DNA of 64,000 nt. It comes from Dyadobacter frigoris (lineage in GTDB: Bacteria; Bacteroidota; Bacteroidia; Cytophagales; Spirosomataceae). The translations under genes and the position numbers were made by a program. Position 1 is the first letter of the stretch. Each line of letters begins with the position of its first letter. Under the pieces are notes generated by a model, which was not told the origin of the DNA, did no database searches, and was given only the letters and a program-made list of their open reading frames with translations. Shown here piece after piece: positions 55,601 through 63,167 of this stretch. The DNA is taken from positions 338,922 through 402,921 of the forward strand of contig NZ_SZVO01000008.1 in the NCBI RefSeq assembly GCF_005280585.1, read 5' to 3'.

Positions 55601-55899
55601 TTCGCTTTTGGATGCTGCCGCAGGGCTGGCTGCATAAAAATGGAACGGGTATTGTTGATTTGCAGGCTGGCGGCATTGAAGGTATAAAACCGGTTTCCGT
55701 CATAGCGCACCAGGCCATCTTCCGTTCCCATCCAGATAAACCCCTCGGAGTCGGCCGTAATGCTTTTGATACTATTTTGAGGCAGTCCGTCGTCAGATGT
55801 ATAATGATGTATCGTATACTTGATTTTTTGAGCACATGCCGGGCTCAAAAAAAAAATGAAAAAGGTAAAGAGAATCTGTGTAAGTCTGACATTTGTCAT
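52684..55899 (-). CDS. Hybrid-free sensor histidine kinase with beta-propeller sensor domain
   Basis: This 1071-residue membrane kinase has a signal peptide (LTQILFTFFIFFLSPACAQ). The periplasmic sensor has Reg_prop-type propeller repeats (SDDGLPQNSIKSITADSEGF; WMGTEDGLVRYDG; GYFWIPTNTGLFQI) and a Y_Y_Y-like beta domain. A membrane segment follows (WAIVLMIAALLFIIYSFIVL), then a coiled coil, the HisKA motif SISHDIQSPL with His859 and an HATPase domain (LLDNAAKYTYNGEIRIYT; RAQTTGLGLLIVKEVADILG). It has no receiver or AraC domain, unlike many hybrid relatives. A longer reading from 56163 adds 88 implausible residues. It probably phosphorylates the neighbouring regulator. Confidence 0.9.
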   Translation of the reverse strand: MTNVRLTQILFTFFIFFLSPACAQKIKYTIHHYTSDDGLPQNSIKSITADSEGFIWMGTEDGLVRYDGNRFYTFNAASLQINNTRSIFMQPALRQHPKAKRAQQGSNAITYVFFMGSPSVKIEKGTAILDTAYYNRDYKQLAPFKKETPYLFQSTGLPNFLMRMTPLRHYLIRSGNTDNDFFICDSSHITSYKNWKPKYSQEFRTDNLWNYFVIGADLCYFHEKAAAITIFSLKTKTTLPLSGDILKNPAFKTHKKNIRIYWNNVSDQVYLYLKKSLYILRIPDGKHVAGQRTNSVLPSTTLLVEDFDLVSTGIEEIYYDQLNKQVFLGSGTEGLYVLSQQQFQTINVKGDFRDNVFYAQVPNDQNTVLTADGRIVGKDFTTRTTLDRFEPLIRRLNGDDKFSMIKTKNGDIWTKQGSVLFHFNKTRDKVLGEWHFKYNVDAMHQDPSGRIWFESNDEGLFYIDAKDKNDKPVLLIKNPQLRITTIKSGRTGHLLVGTQTGLYDVDIHLKKEFVVAGTAGLHIKSIYTDTQNNNWITTLKKGILLLTPEGSLITFPLDKNEYLASPHCIVSDQVGYFWIPTNTGLFQIASEDLLRYATLSLPQNPNAIKQPLPSGLFYNFHTKNEGFNTNEFNGSCDPCGVRLQNGYISLPSLNGLVWFNPEKFTTNEPNGNIILDKAEVNQRLLNTSHDTLYFPLNPHRIRLQFATVYSGNKYNLTMSYVLVKKNETVLPSDWITIQNDNFIVEFSSLNSGNYTLLVKKLNGFGINNYTVKKIFFVVPLFWYETWWAIVLMIAALLFIIYSFIVLRLKKITLANERLEEIITQRTDSLKVTLEELEQSKNQMGGQLQLMSTLLASISHDIQSPLYYIFHASEEIGPLVKKGDLDNILKIGILISDVSRRTGNMLLDLLNYLKVNVYGKRMSFEMINLSELIDEKLAIFKTTIASKRSHYINEIPAQVQVRSDLQMLSIIIHNLLDNAAKYTYNGEIRIYTQTNDQGNIELIISNSEKGLSPQIIELLNNKTIEKNEEQPLRRAQTTGLGLLIVKEVADILGISIRVTQTDQTVFYLEFYG

Positions 55900-56207
55900 A
55901 AAAATGGATGGTTTAAGTGATATTGTTTTAATGAAATCCTGGGAGGGCGCAAAAATATGGTGGTGATAGCTCAGATTAACCTGCTGTATTTTGCAGGTTA
56001 GATCCGGAAGAATAGAATTTAAATTGGATGTGAAATTGTGGAAGAGTCCGGTCAGGAAACTTCGTTTGATCTTACTGTTTAGTAGTTGTGCTATTCGGGG
56101 TGCGGCAAAAGTGCAGGTAATTTTTAAGTTGTTACAATCGTATGGATTGGTAACAAAGTGCATTATTGTACCGGTCAGTGATTTTCAGAAGCTGTTTTTT
56201 GAACCAG
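55900..56207. other. Spacer between response regulator and kinase genes
   Basis: About 308 bp, with one hairpin (TAACCTGC 55977-55984, GCAGGTTA 55993-56000). The kinase may have its own promoter here. No gene was recognised. Confidence 0.5.
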
Positions 56208-56876
56208 TCAGGTTAGCTCTTTCAGGAACAAAGGAAGTTCCTTCTGAATTTTGATATAAAGCTCAATTGAATTCGTAACACCGAATTTTTCAAAAATCCG
56301 GCCTTTATGTGTACTGATGGTCGTTAGTTGGAGCCCCAGCTCGTTTGCAATTTCCTTGGTCCATTTTCCTTTAAGAAGGAGTCTGGTGATCTCTTTTTCC
56401 CGGATCGTTAGATTGAAATGATTAGAACTGTTTGCTTCACGCGAACGGCCTCTTAAAAAATTATCTGAAATGATATTTTTTGTTAGCGGGCTGATGTAGT
56501 TTTTTCCGCTAATGACCAGTTTGATGGCCTCGGAAACCGTAAGGAACGGTGCTTTTTTTGACACAAAACCATTGGCACCTGCCGATAGATACTCCAAAGC
56601 ATAAATATCTTCCTCCATGCCGGTATGGATAAGTATTTGTACTTTAGGTTGAGCACTTCTAAGGGCCGCAATCATTTTAATACTGTTTCCACCAGGGATA
56701 TCAACGTCGACAACCACCAGGTTCATGAAGTTGTCTTGTAGTATTTCTATTCCCTGATCAAGAGTAGGTGCGGAGAAAATCGTTGCATTGGCGAATGTGC
56801 CTGTAATCACTTTTGTTAATGCCCATATCACGATTTCATGATCCTCAATGATGAGTATTCGCGGGTTTGCTGGCAT
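56208..56876 (-). CDS. LuxR/NarL-family response regulator
   Basis: This 222-residue regulator has a receiver domain (ILIIEDHEIV, acidic pocket Glu11/Asp12; phosphoacceptor Asp57 in VVVDVDIPGG; HTGMEEDIYALEYLSAGANG with Thr; Lys in GFVSKKAPF) and a C-terminal LuxR helix-turn-helix (LTIREKEITRLLLKGKWTKE, then IANELGLQLTTISTHKGRIF). It should bind DNA after phosphorylation by the adjacent kinase. It lies between that kinase gene and the C1q-like array, transcribed away from the array, and is a candidate regulator of it. Confidence 0.92.
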   Translation of the reverse strand: MPANPRILIIEDHEIVIWALTKVITGTFANATIFSAPTLDQGIEILQDNFMNLVVVDVDIPGGNSIKMIAALRSAQPKVQILIHTGMEEDIYALEYLSAGANGFVSKKAPFLTVSEAIKLVISGKNYISPLTKNIISDNFLRGRSREANSSNHFNLTIREKEITRLLLKGKWTKEIANELGLQLTTISTHKGRIFEKFGVTNSIELYIKIQKELPLFLKELT

Positions 56877-56945
56877 AATCTAAATTGAGCCCTGTTATTA
56901 TGGAGAGTAATGTTCTGCAATATTAGGTATTAATAACCCAATTTT

Positions 56946-56967
56946 CCGGTAGTATAACTACTACTGG
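56946..56967. promoter_or_regulatory. Dyad upstream of the response regulator
   Basis: CCGGTAGTA and TACTACTGG form an imperfect dyad (one mismatch, 4-nt spacer), 70 bp before the regulator start. It could be an operator for the LuxR-type regulator. Confidence 0.35.
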
Positions 56968-57039
56968 AAGTGAATAGTGTTAGAAATGTTTCTAATGGAG
57001 TGACGTACTAGTGCTAATACTATTCTTTATTGAATGATT

Positions 57040-57047
57040 TACATTTG
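57040..57047 (+). promoter_or_regulatory. -7 promoter element for the small CxCxxH gene
   Basis: TACATTTG, a perfect match to TAnnTTTG, 41 bp before the ATG at 57089. The -33 region is not clear. Confidence 0.4.
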
Positions 57048-57088
57048 TCCTGTTGTAAATATTCTGGAAGCGCATAAATGTAACCGAT

Positions 57089-57265
57089 ATGAAAATAGAA
57101 AGGTATTTAAGTGAAAACGGAGATCAGGTGAGAAGGTATATAAGGAATCCTGATAATATTAAAAGCAATTGCCTGTGCAACTGTCATGAAAACGAAAAGA
57201 AATTTTTCATACGGGCAAATGGTACGAAAGGATTTAGTTTAGTTACGTATATATACAATAGTTAG
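57089..57265 (+). CDS. Small hypothetical protein with a Cys-Leu-Cys-Asn-Cys-His cluster
   Basis: This 58-residue protein begins MKIERYLSENGDQVRRYIRN, holds a CLCNCHENEKK cluster at about residues 28-38 and ends with FSLVTYIYNS. The cluster could bind metal. There is no signal peptide, and no family was recognised. It has a matching -7 element upstream and is the only small frame in this 1.1-kb region with coding character. Confidence 0.4.
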   Translation: MKIERYLSENGDQVRRYIRNPDNIKSNCLCNCHENEKKFFIRANGTKGFSLVTYIYNS

Positions 57266-57968
57266 TTGAAACCTTTTTTAGATAAAAAACCAGTTTTAAA
57301 AGAAAGATTTAAATATACCCTCCTCTAACATACTCACTTTATTGGCCATGAAAAAATATCTATACACAACCACAAACCATAACACTATATGCTTCAATTT
57401 TACACTTTAAGTAAACCAGTCTCACGCCGGCCCCACGGGCGCAGGCTTTCTTCTGCAAACACGCAGCTCTTTTTCAATCTGTATTCAAAAGAAAAACGAC
57501 GAATAAGCCTCTGGTGATCAGTTTGTACTGATATACTTTGACTGTTTCGGTGGTTGTTGATTGCCCTTCCTGATGGAAATGGGGAGTTGATGCACCATGC
57601 ACAAAGCCAGCCCTGAAATTTAATCTTAATAAAGCCAATGAATCGATTTTATTCGTACCGGTCCGTTTCCCTATGGTTACAAATAGTGGTGTTAATGGTG
57701 TTTTTGCTGCTTGTGAAACTGGCCAGACCCTGATTATACAGGCACATAAAAAATAGTGTAAACCTTACCTCAATTTTCCTGATGGAAACCAATAAACAGA
57801 CCAAAAGTACACACAAATCAAAATGATCACAGCAAGCCAATACGGCCCACCGGCCGTGTTGGCTTAACCAGGACGGGCTTGTGCCTGACGAAAAACCCAA
57901 AAAGCTATTATTTAACCATCACGCACACATTTATTTACTTTTAAAACGTACACTCTATCAAACACACA
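57266..57968. promoter_or_regulatory. Upstream region of the C1q-like array
   Basis: About 700 bp without a clear gene. A strong stem-loop lies at 57834-57865: AAGCCAA-T-ACGGCC paired with GGCCGT-G-TTGGCTT, loop CACC, about 100 nt before the first array gene. TACTTTTA at 57936-57943 is a 7/8 match to the -7 consensus, close to the ATG at 57969. Confidence 0.5.
57834..57865. promoter_or_regulatory. Strong hairpin ahead of the array
   Basis: Stem of 13 perfect pairs plus one T-G mismatch, CACC loop, no T-run. It may be a leader structure or a protein-binding dyad. Confidence 0.6.
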
Positions 57969-58721
57969 ATGAACATAGCACAACTAATTAAAAGAACCCT
58001 CAGGGCAGGCATTTTCGCAACGGCATTGTTTTGTTCATCTACGCTTTTTGCACAGGTGAAGATTGGAACGAATCCTACTACTATTAATACGGCGAATAAT
58101 TTAGAGGTGGAAAGCTCCACAGCTGGAAATAAGGTAATCATTGATAAAACGACGGGAAAGGTTACGATTGCTGATGGATCGCAGGGAGCTGCGAAAGTTT
58201 TGACTTCGGATGCAAATGGAGTTGCAACGTGGCAATCTAAAAAGACAACCAGCAGCAATATTTTTAGCCAGACCAGTGGTGTTGGTTTGTATTTGCCCGT
58301 TTCTACAACAGGCTATTGCGGATCGCCAAGCTGCGGAACCTTTTTAAACCTAACAGGCACATTTGCGATCACACAGGCGACCAATGATGTGATTATAGAT
58401 ATAAGCGGAAGTTATTCAGCATCAAATAATACGTTACCCGTAACTTTCACTTATTGGCTTGCTATTACGCCACCATCCGGACCAACGCAGAATGTCGGAC
58501 CATTTTTTATAACCGAAAGCGGCTTACTATGTTCATCCGGATTTATCAATATAAAATCGTTTATGAAAGATGCCGCGATTGGCAATTATTCGGTAGCAGT
58601 ATACGGCGCGCCATGGAAAAATCCCAGTACAGGAACTTGGATTGGGATCGGTCAGTATTCAAATCCGGGTGTGTGCGGTGATACCTATAAAACCAGCCTC
58701 GTCCTTAGTGTGTCTGAGTAA
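57969..58721 (+). CDS. C1q-like array protein 1 (secreted, modular)
   Basis: This 250-residue protein has a signal peptide of its own kind (MNIAQLIKRTLRAGIFATAL.., cleaved after LFA near residue 28). The shared adaptor follows: VKIGTNPTTINTANNLEVES, then STAGNKVIIDKTTGKVTIAD and KVLTSDANGVATWQ (to about residue 90). Its C-terminal domain is type I: VGLYLPVSTTGYCGSPSCGT, TNDVIIDISGSYSASNNTLP, YWLAITPPSG, GSGI-like strands and a final SLVLSVSE. That domain is beta-rich, holds several Cys and is homologous to that of array protein 2. A secreted ligand-binding or surface-adhesion role is likely, but unknown. Confidence 0.8.
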   Translation: MNIAQLIKRTLRAGIFATALFCSSTLFAQVKIGTNPTTINTANNLEVESSTAGNKVIIDKTTGKVTIADGSQGAAKVLTSDANGVATWQSKKTTSSNIFSQTSGVGLYLPVSTTGYCGSPSCGTFLNLTGTFAITQATNDVIIDISGSYSASNNTLPVTFTYWLAITPPSGPTQNVGPFFITESGLLCSSGFINIKSFMKDAAIGNYSVAVYGAPWKNPSTGTWIGIGQYSNPGVCGDTYKTSLVLSVSE

Positions 58722-58810
58722 ATCCATCTTGTATAAGCTACCACCGATTTGCTATCAGGCCGTCCATGGGATAGCCATTCCCAACGCGATTTAAAACAGC
58801 CCGAACCAAT

Positions 58811-58984
58811 CAACACAAAACGTTATCACCTATCAACCATAAAAAACACAAATACTCGCATGAATACCAAACAACGTTCTTTAAGAATTACTTCGGCGGT
58901 CATTTTTCTTTTTGCCCTGCTGCCCGGCTTTTCGGCCGTTTTCGCACAGGTTAAAATCGGAACAAATCCGACGACAATTAATGC
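58811..58984 (+). repeat. Conserved leader block A, copy 1
   Basis: This block covers about 50 bp upstream, the signal peptide and the start of the adaptor. It is highly similar to 59832-60004 and partly to about 60655-60790. Confidence 0.85.
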
Positions 58985-59723
58985 TGGTTCAGCGTTGGAA
59001 ATTGAGAGTACAAATAAAGGGCTTTTGATGCCAAGAATTTCTCTTGCCAATACCACCACCTGGGGTTTGGCGGGTATTGCGGCTGCGGGTATGCATGTAT
59101 ATAACACGAATGCGGGTATTACTTCCACCAATACGGCCTACCCGACTCTTGTTGCTAAAATTGGAGAATACTATTGGGACGGAACCGGGTGGGTGGCATT
59201 AGCACCCATTGCAAAATCCACCTCAATATCTTCGTTTTCCCAAAGTACACCTGGAGTCGCAGTCTATATTGCGTCGAGCAATTCTCCATTATGTACGTTT
59301 AACGGGGGTACTCCTCCACCTGCATGTGCAATTGATCTTAATCGCAACGGTACCTTTACTGTCGCAACTCCGATCAATGATATAACCATTGACATCACAG
59401 GGACTTACTCAGTATCCTACAATGACACCCAGGTAAACTGGTATTTTTTAATTGCCATTGACAAAACAACTCCCGGCGTTTATGAGATTGTAGACAATGT
59501 TTACATTACTCACAGCGGGACCGGGTGCAGTGCAAATTACTTAAACATTAAAACGGCATTACAAAATTTGCCAGCAAGGACTTATAATATTAAAGCCTAC
59601 CTGGCACCTTGGGTTGACTCCGGCCACGATGCCTGGGTGGGTATTGGTACACAGTCAAGTCCAGGCGCATGTGGAAGTAACGATTATCTTAATCAAAAAA
59701 TGGTCGTTTCGGTAAGTCAGTGA
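58860..59723 (+). CDS. C1q-like array protein 2 (secreted, modular)
   Basis: This 287-residue protein has leader type A (MNTKQRSLRITSAVIFLFAL.., cleaved near AVFA). The adaptor begins as usual (VKIGTNPTTINAGSALEIES) but then switches to a different middle module: TNKGLLMPRISLANTTTWGL, AGMHVYNTNAGITS, GEYYWDGTGWVALAP. The C-terminal domain is type I (VAVYIASSNSPLCTFNGGTP; INDITIDITGTYSVSYNDTQ; WVGIGTQSSPGACGSNDYLN; MVVSVSQ), like array protein 1. The start at 58860 was chosen to give the signal peptide. Confidence 0.8.
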   Translation: MNTKQRSLRITSAVIFLFALLPGFSAVFAQVKIGTNPTTINAGSALEIESTNKGLLMPRISLANTTTWGLAGIAAAGMHVYNTNAGITSTNTAYPTLVAKIGEYYWDGTGWVALAPIAKSTSISSFSQSTPGVAVYIASSNSPLCTFNGGTPPPACAIDLNRNGTFTVATPINDITIDITGTYSVSYNDTQVNWYFLIAIDKTTPGVYEIVDNVYITHSGTGCSANYLNIKTALQNLPARTYNIKAYLAPWVDSGHDAWVGIGTQSSPGACGSNDYLNQKMVVSVSQ

Positions 59724-59740
59724 CCTAAACCAAGCTAACA

Positions 59741-59755
59741 CCGATTTGCAATCGG
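59741..59755. repeat. Small hairpin in the array spacer
   Basis: CCGATT (59741-59746) pairs with AATCGG (59750-59755). A degraded copy, CCGAT..ATCAGG, lies at the same place after array gene 1 (about 58744-58758), so the 3' spacers are also related. Confidence 0.5.
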
Positions 59756-59831
59756 GGCGGGCCGCACAGGGTTCTATGGAATAGCGGTTTGTATGGCAAT
59801 TTTAAACACCACGAACCAGCCAAAATCCAAT

Positions 59832-60004
59832 CAACACCAAACGTTATCACCTATCAACCATAAAAACACAAATACTCACATGAATACCAAACAATGTTCT
59901 TTAAGAATTACGTCAGCAGTCATTTTTCTTTTTACCCTGCTGTCAGGCTCTTCGGCCGTTTTAGCACAGGTTAAAATCGGAACAAATCCGACGACAATTA
60001 ATGC
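59832..60004 (+). repeat. Conserved leader block A, copy 2
   Basis: Second copy of the block at 58811-58984, with a 1-base indel in the A-run before the ATG and scattered substitutions. Confidence 0.85.
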
Positions 60005-60629
60005 GGCTAATAATTTGGAAGTGGAAGCATCAACAGCGGGCAGGAGTGTGAGTGTGGATAAAACAACAGGTAAGGTGAAGATTGCGGATGGATCGCAGGC
60101 TATTAATTATGTGCTGACCTCTGATGCAAATGGTGTGGCAACCTGGCAAAAAGTGGGAACATCCAACATTACCCCTTTGCCAAAGGGAAAAATGGCCGGT
60201 GCCCTGACGACCTGGCTTGTACCCGGTGTAGAAACGGATGTTGCCTTTTCATCATTGCCCATCTCAGAGGGTGGCGTTGTAAAAGTGGGAAACGGAATTC
60301 AGGTCCCTATTGCTGGTAACTATTTAATCCATAGTGCATCTGTAATCACAAGCAGAACCGGAAACCCGGGCGTCACCAGCTGTAACGGAAGTTCTACGAG
60401 CAATTCATACACGCTATTACTGGTGAATGGTTCGGGAATTACGGCGGCCAATGATAAAGTTACCCAGCGATGGGATCAAAATTCGACATTACATATTACC
60501 ACGTTACTGTATCTCAATGCAAATGATGTGATCACGCTTAAAACGCGAAACAACATTTACAACGATTCAGACGGAGCTTGTGGAACCTATTTGTCCAGTG
60601 GAGATATCTCGGTGATATATCAGCCATAA
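59880..60629 (+). CDS. C1q-like array protein 3 (secreted, C1q/TNF-like domain)
   Basis: This 249-residue protein has leader type A (MNTKQCSLRITSAVIFLFTL..) and the full adaptor (VKIGTNPTTINAANNLEVEA; DKTTGKVKIADGSQAINYVL; TSDANGVATWQ). The C-terminal domain (type II) has the strand pattern of C1q/TNF jelly rolls: EGGVVKVGNGIQVPIAGNYL, then IHSASVITSRTG, SYTLLLVNGSGITAAN and LHITTLLYLNANDVITLKTR. The same domain type occurs in array protein 7, which has a different leader. Confidence 0.8.
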   Translation: MNTKQCSLRITSAVIFLFTLLSGSSAVLAQVKIGTNPTTINAANNLEVEASTAGRSVSVDKTTGKVKIADGSQAINYVLTSDANGVATWQKVGTSNITPLPKGKMAGALTTWLVPGVETDVAFSSLPISEGGVVKVGNGIQVPIAGNYLIHSASVITSRTGNPGVTSCNGSSTSNSYTLLLVNGSGITAANDKVTQRWDQNSTLHITTLLYLNANDVITLKTRNNIYNDSDGACGTYLSSGDISVIYQP

Positions 60630-60668
60630 GAACAGTAGCCTGTTTTAACGCAAAACGCAAATACACAC

Positions 60669-61397
60669 ATGAATACCAGAGCACCTTTTTTACGAATTAT
60701 TTCCCTAGTCATTTTTATTGTTGCCCTGCTGCCCGGCTCTTCTGCCGTTTGGGCACAGGTAAAAATCGGGACAAATCCGACGACGATTGATGCAGCGAAT
60801 AATCTGGAAGTGGAAAGCGCAACAGCTGGAAACAAGGTGAGTATTGATAAAGTGACGGGTAAGGTAACTATTGCGGATGGTTCGCAGGGAGCGGCAAAGG
60901 TTTTGACTTCGGATGCAAATGGCGTAGCGACATGGGAAACGGCCAATAATATTTCCTGTAATGCCTTTGAAGTTTCGCAAGGCACCTCCCCGCTGGCTCA
61001 GGGGATAGCTGTTATTCCCCACCCATTTTTTGCAACGGTTAACGATGTTTACGGAGCTTACAATGCATCAACAGGAATTTATACCGTACCGGTCAAGGGC
61101 GTGTATATTTTTACAGTCACTGCCGGAGAAGGAAACTATACCGAAACAGGGACGCGAAATTCCACGGTATCCATTCAAACCTCCCTGAAAGGAATTGTTG
61201 CAAAAAGCTCCCATGACCATATAAGTTATGCTGATGGGCTCTCACATGCACTTTCGGCCGTCATCATGGCAGAGGCCGGTGAACAGGTTTTCGTGGTCAT
61301 CACCTCAATCCATGTCTCAGGAACACCCCTCGTGGGCGGGGCAGTGCTCACAAGCTACCATTTCGCAGGTTCACGGATTGATTGTAACAAACAGTAA
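60669..61397 (+). CDS. C1q-like array protein 4 (secreted, C1q-like domain)
   Basis: This 242-residue protein has a diverged leader of type A (MNTRAPFLRIISLVIFIVAL..) and the full adaptor (VKIGTNPTTIDAANNLEVES; DKVTGKVTIADGSQGAAKVL; TSDANGVATWE). The C-terminal domain (type III) is the clearest C1q-like one: VNDVYGAYNASTGIYTVPVK, then GVYIFTVTAGEG, and LSHALSAVIMAEAGEQVFVV. In C1q domains these strands form the jelly roll of a trimer. Confidence 0.82.
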   Translation: MNTRAPFLRIISLVIFIVALLPGSSAVWAQVKIGTNPTTIDAANNLEVESATAGNKVSIDKVTGKVTIADGSQGAAKVLTSDANGVATWETANNISCNAFEVSQGTSPLAQGIAVIPHPFFATVNDVYGAYNASTGIYTVPVKGVYIFTVTAGEGNYTETGTRNSTVSIQTSLKGIVAKSSHDHISYADGLSHALSAVIMAEAGEQVFVVITSIHVSGTPLVGGAVLTSYHFAGSRIDCNKQ

Positions 61398-61438
61398 ATC
61401 AAAATTTTCAAATCTAACACGCTTTTTATTTAACCAGT

Positions 61439-61592
61439 TAACTCAAACTAAATACACACAATGAACAACAAACAATTCTTAAAAAAGGCATACGCCGCGG
61501 CAATGGTTGCTGTGATGGTATGCAGCTCCTCGGCGCTTTTTGCGCAGGTGAAGATAGGGTCAAATCCTACGTCTATTAATGCGGCGAATAAT
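61439..61592 (+). repeat. Leader block B, copy 1 (154 bp identical to copy 2)
   Basis: Covers 22 bp before the ATG and 132 bp of coding sequence for signal peptide and adaptor start. It is identical base for base to 62306-62459, then the sequences diverge. Confidence 0.9.
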
Positions 61593-62159
61593 TTGGAAGT
61601 GGAAGCTTCTACGGCGGGGAGAAAAACGAGTGTTGATAAGGTGACCGGGCAGGTAACAATTAAGGATGGCACAGAAGGAACAGGGAAAATTTTGACTTCG
61701 GATGCTACTGGTGGTGCAAGCTGGCAGGCAGCTACAAACCATACGATATGGATCGGGCAAATGACAACAACATATCCTTTGACATACTTTGACGGAACGT
61801 TTAATTCTCTAAAAGATCGTATACCGTTAATTCCGAGAAGTGGCGCTGCTCCTGGCTGGGATCCAGTCAATAAGCAGTATATAATACAGGAGGATGGATA
61901 TTATCGAATCTTTATAGGAGCAACGTCACAGGGAACTTTACCCTCTGGTACTGCTACATCGCTGTCTTTATACTTATTCCCATTTTATGCTTTAAATCTA
62001 TTTGAGAACTTCGATTTGTCTGATACTCCGCGCCTTTCACTGTCTTGGGAAGGTTTCTTAACTGCTGGAAGTCCTGTTGATGTTTTTTTGGTAAGTGCGG
62101 GAGTTCCTCAAAACGCTTATGTTTTTAACGCATTTATGTCTATCGATAAACTATTTTGA
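61461..62159 (+). CDS. C1q-like array protein 5 (secreted, modular)
   Basis: This 232-residue protein has leader type B (MNNKQFLKKAYAAAMVAVMV.., cleaved after LFA) and the adaptor (VKIGSNPTSINAANNLEVEA; TSVDKVTGQVTIKDGTEGTG; KILTSDATGGASWQ). The C-terminal domain is type IV (KDRIPLIPRSGAAPGWDPVN; KQYIIQEDGYYRIFIGATSQ; LSLYLFPFYALNLFENFDLS; LTAGSPVDVFLVSAGVPQNA). The strand pattern again fits a jelly roll, but no member outside the window is known to me. Confidence 0.78.
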   Translation: MNNKQFLKKAYAAAMVAVMVCSSSALFAQVKIGSNPTSINAANNLEVEASTAGRKTSVDKVTGQVTIKDGTEGTGKILTSDATGGASWQAATNHTIWIGQMTTTYPLTYFDGTFNSLKDRIPLIPRSGAAPGWDPVNKQYIIQEDGYYRIFIGATSQGTLPSGTATSLSLYLFPFYALNLFENFDLSDTPRLSLSWEGFLTAGSPVDVFLVSAGVPQNAYVFNAFMSIDKLF

Positions 62160-62193
62160 TAGGTTACAAATAATTTTCGGCTAAACCGTGTAC

Positions 62194-62305
62194 TCATAGA
62201 ACATTCAGGCTAACCAGGCATTTTGTACCGCAGCTTACTAAAACGTCATCGTTCAAAAGCAAATAAAACCAGTTCAAAACGTAACACACACACATGATAT
62301 CTTTT
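62194..62305 (+). repeat. Conserved array spacer, copy 1
   Basis: The non-coding sequence from the CTCATAGAACATTCAGGCTA motif up to the next leader block is about 90% alike to 63168-63280 by eye. Confidence 0.75.
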
Positions 62306-62459
62306 TAACTCAAACTAAATACACACAATGAACAACAAACAATTCTTAAAAAAGGCATACGCCGCGGCAATGGTTGCTGTGATGGTATGCAGCTCCTCGG
62401 CGCTTTTTGCGCAGGTGAAGATAGGGTCAAATCCTACGTCTATTAATGCGGCGAATAAT
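62306..62459 (+). repeat. Leader block B, copy 2 (154 bp identical to copy 1)
   Basis: Identical to 61439-61592, ending abruptly in the adaptor after GCGGCGAATAAT. Confidence 0.9.
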
Positions 62460-63143
62460 CTAGAGGTGGAGGCGGCAAATGGAAACAAAACAGTAATACA
62501 AAAGGCAAACGGAAATGTCGGAGTTGGCACGTCAACACCTAATAATAAGCTGGAAATCAGCTCCGGAATTACTAATACTTCGGGTTTACGTTTTACAAAT
62601 CTAAATGCAAACAGCCCAATCAATCCTAGTGTACCAAGCAATTTGGGAGTTGATGCCAATGGTGATGTAGTGATAGCAGGTAAAAGCACCTGCATACCCG
62701 ATTATTTACTTGCTGTGGGTGGAGCCTATACTAATGCTCCAGCCGGGCAGAACGTTACCGGTCTTACAGACGCTGTTGCACTTCAAGGTATTGTAAGTCC
62801 ATCTGCCGGTGTCTTTACACTCAAAGCAGGCAATTCCTATCGTCTTGAATCAGCCCTATTTTCATCTGGCCTTAATAATGGAGCAGGCAGTGGTTTTATT
62901 TACTATACATGGTATAATAATGACACAAACACAAAGTTGGCCATAGCTTCATATGGCAGATCTACGCAAGTAAATGCCAGTGGTTATGATGGATCTCAAC
63001 CCGTTTGTGTTGGCTTTATTACTCCTTCTGTTGACACAAATGTTTCGCTAAGAATGATAATCAATAACGGACAAAGTGGAGAGCTTCAAATTTATGGTCA
63101 GTTAAGCTATCTGAGCATAACCCAAATGAATCCTTGCAGATAA
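62328..63143 (+). CDS. C1q-like array protein 6 (secreted, modular)
   Basis: This 271-residue protein has leader type B identical to protein 5 through residue 44. After LEVEA it changes to a different middle module (NGNKTVIQKANGNVGVGTST; KLEISSGITNTSGLRFTNLN; LGVDANGDVVIAG), a pattern known from Bacteroidetes surface and tail-fibre-like proteins (from memory). The C-terminal domain is type V: GVFTLKAGNSYRLESALFSS, GSGFIYYTWYNNDTNTKLAI, VSLRMIINNGQSGELQIYGQ. The C-terminal strands again suit a jelly roll. Confidence 0.78.
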   Translation: MNNKQFLKKAYAAAMVAVMVCSSSALFAQVKIGSNPTSINAANNLEVEAANGNKTVIQKANGNVGVGTSTPNNKLEISSGITNTSGLRFTNLNANSPINPSVPSNLGVDANGDVVIAGKSTCIPDYLLAVGGAYTNAPAGQNVTGLTDAVALQGIVSPSAGVFTLKAGNSYRLESALFSSGLNNGAGSGFIYYTWYNNDTNTKLAIASYGRSTQVNASGYDGSQPVCVGFITPSVDTNVSLRMIINNGQSGELQIYGQLSYLSITQMNPCR

Positions 63144-63167
63144 CAAGCTAATCCGTGTTCTGTGTCC

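Noticed and set aside
55899..56163. Longer N-terminus for the sensor kinase
   Set aside because: A clear signal peptide begins at 55899; the added 88 residues have no coding character.
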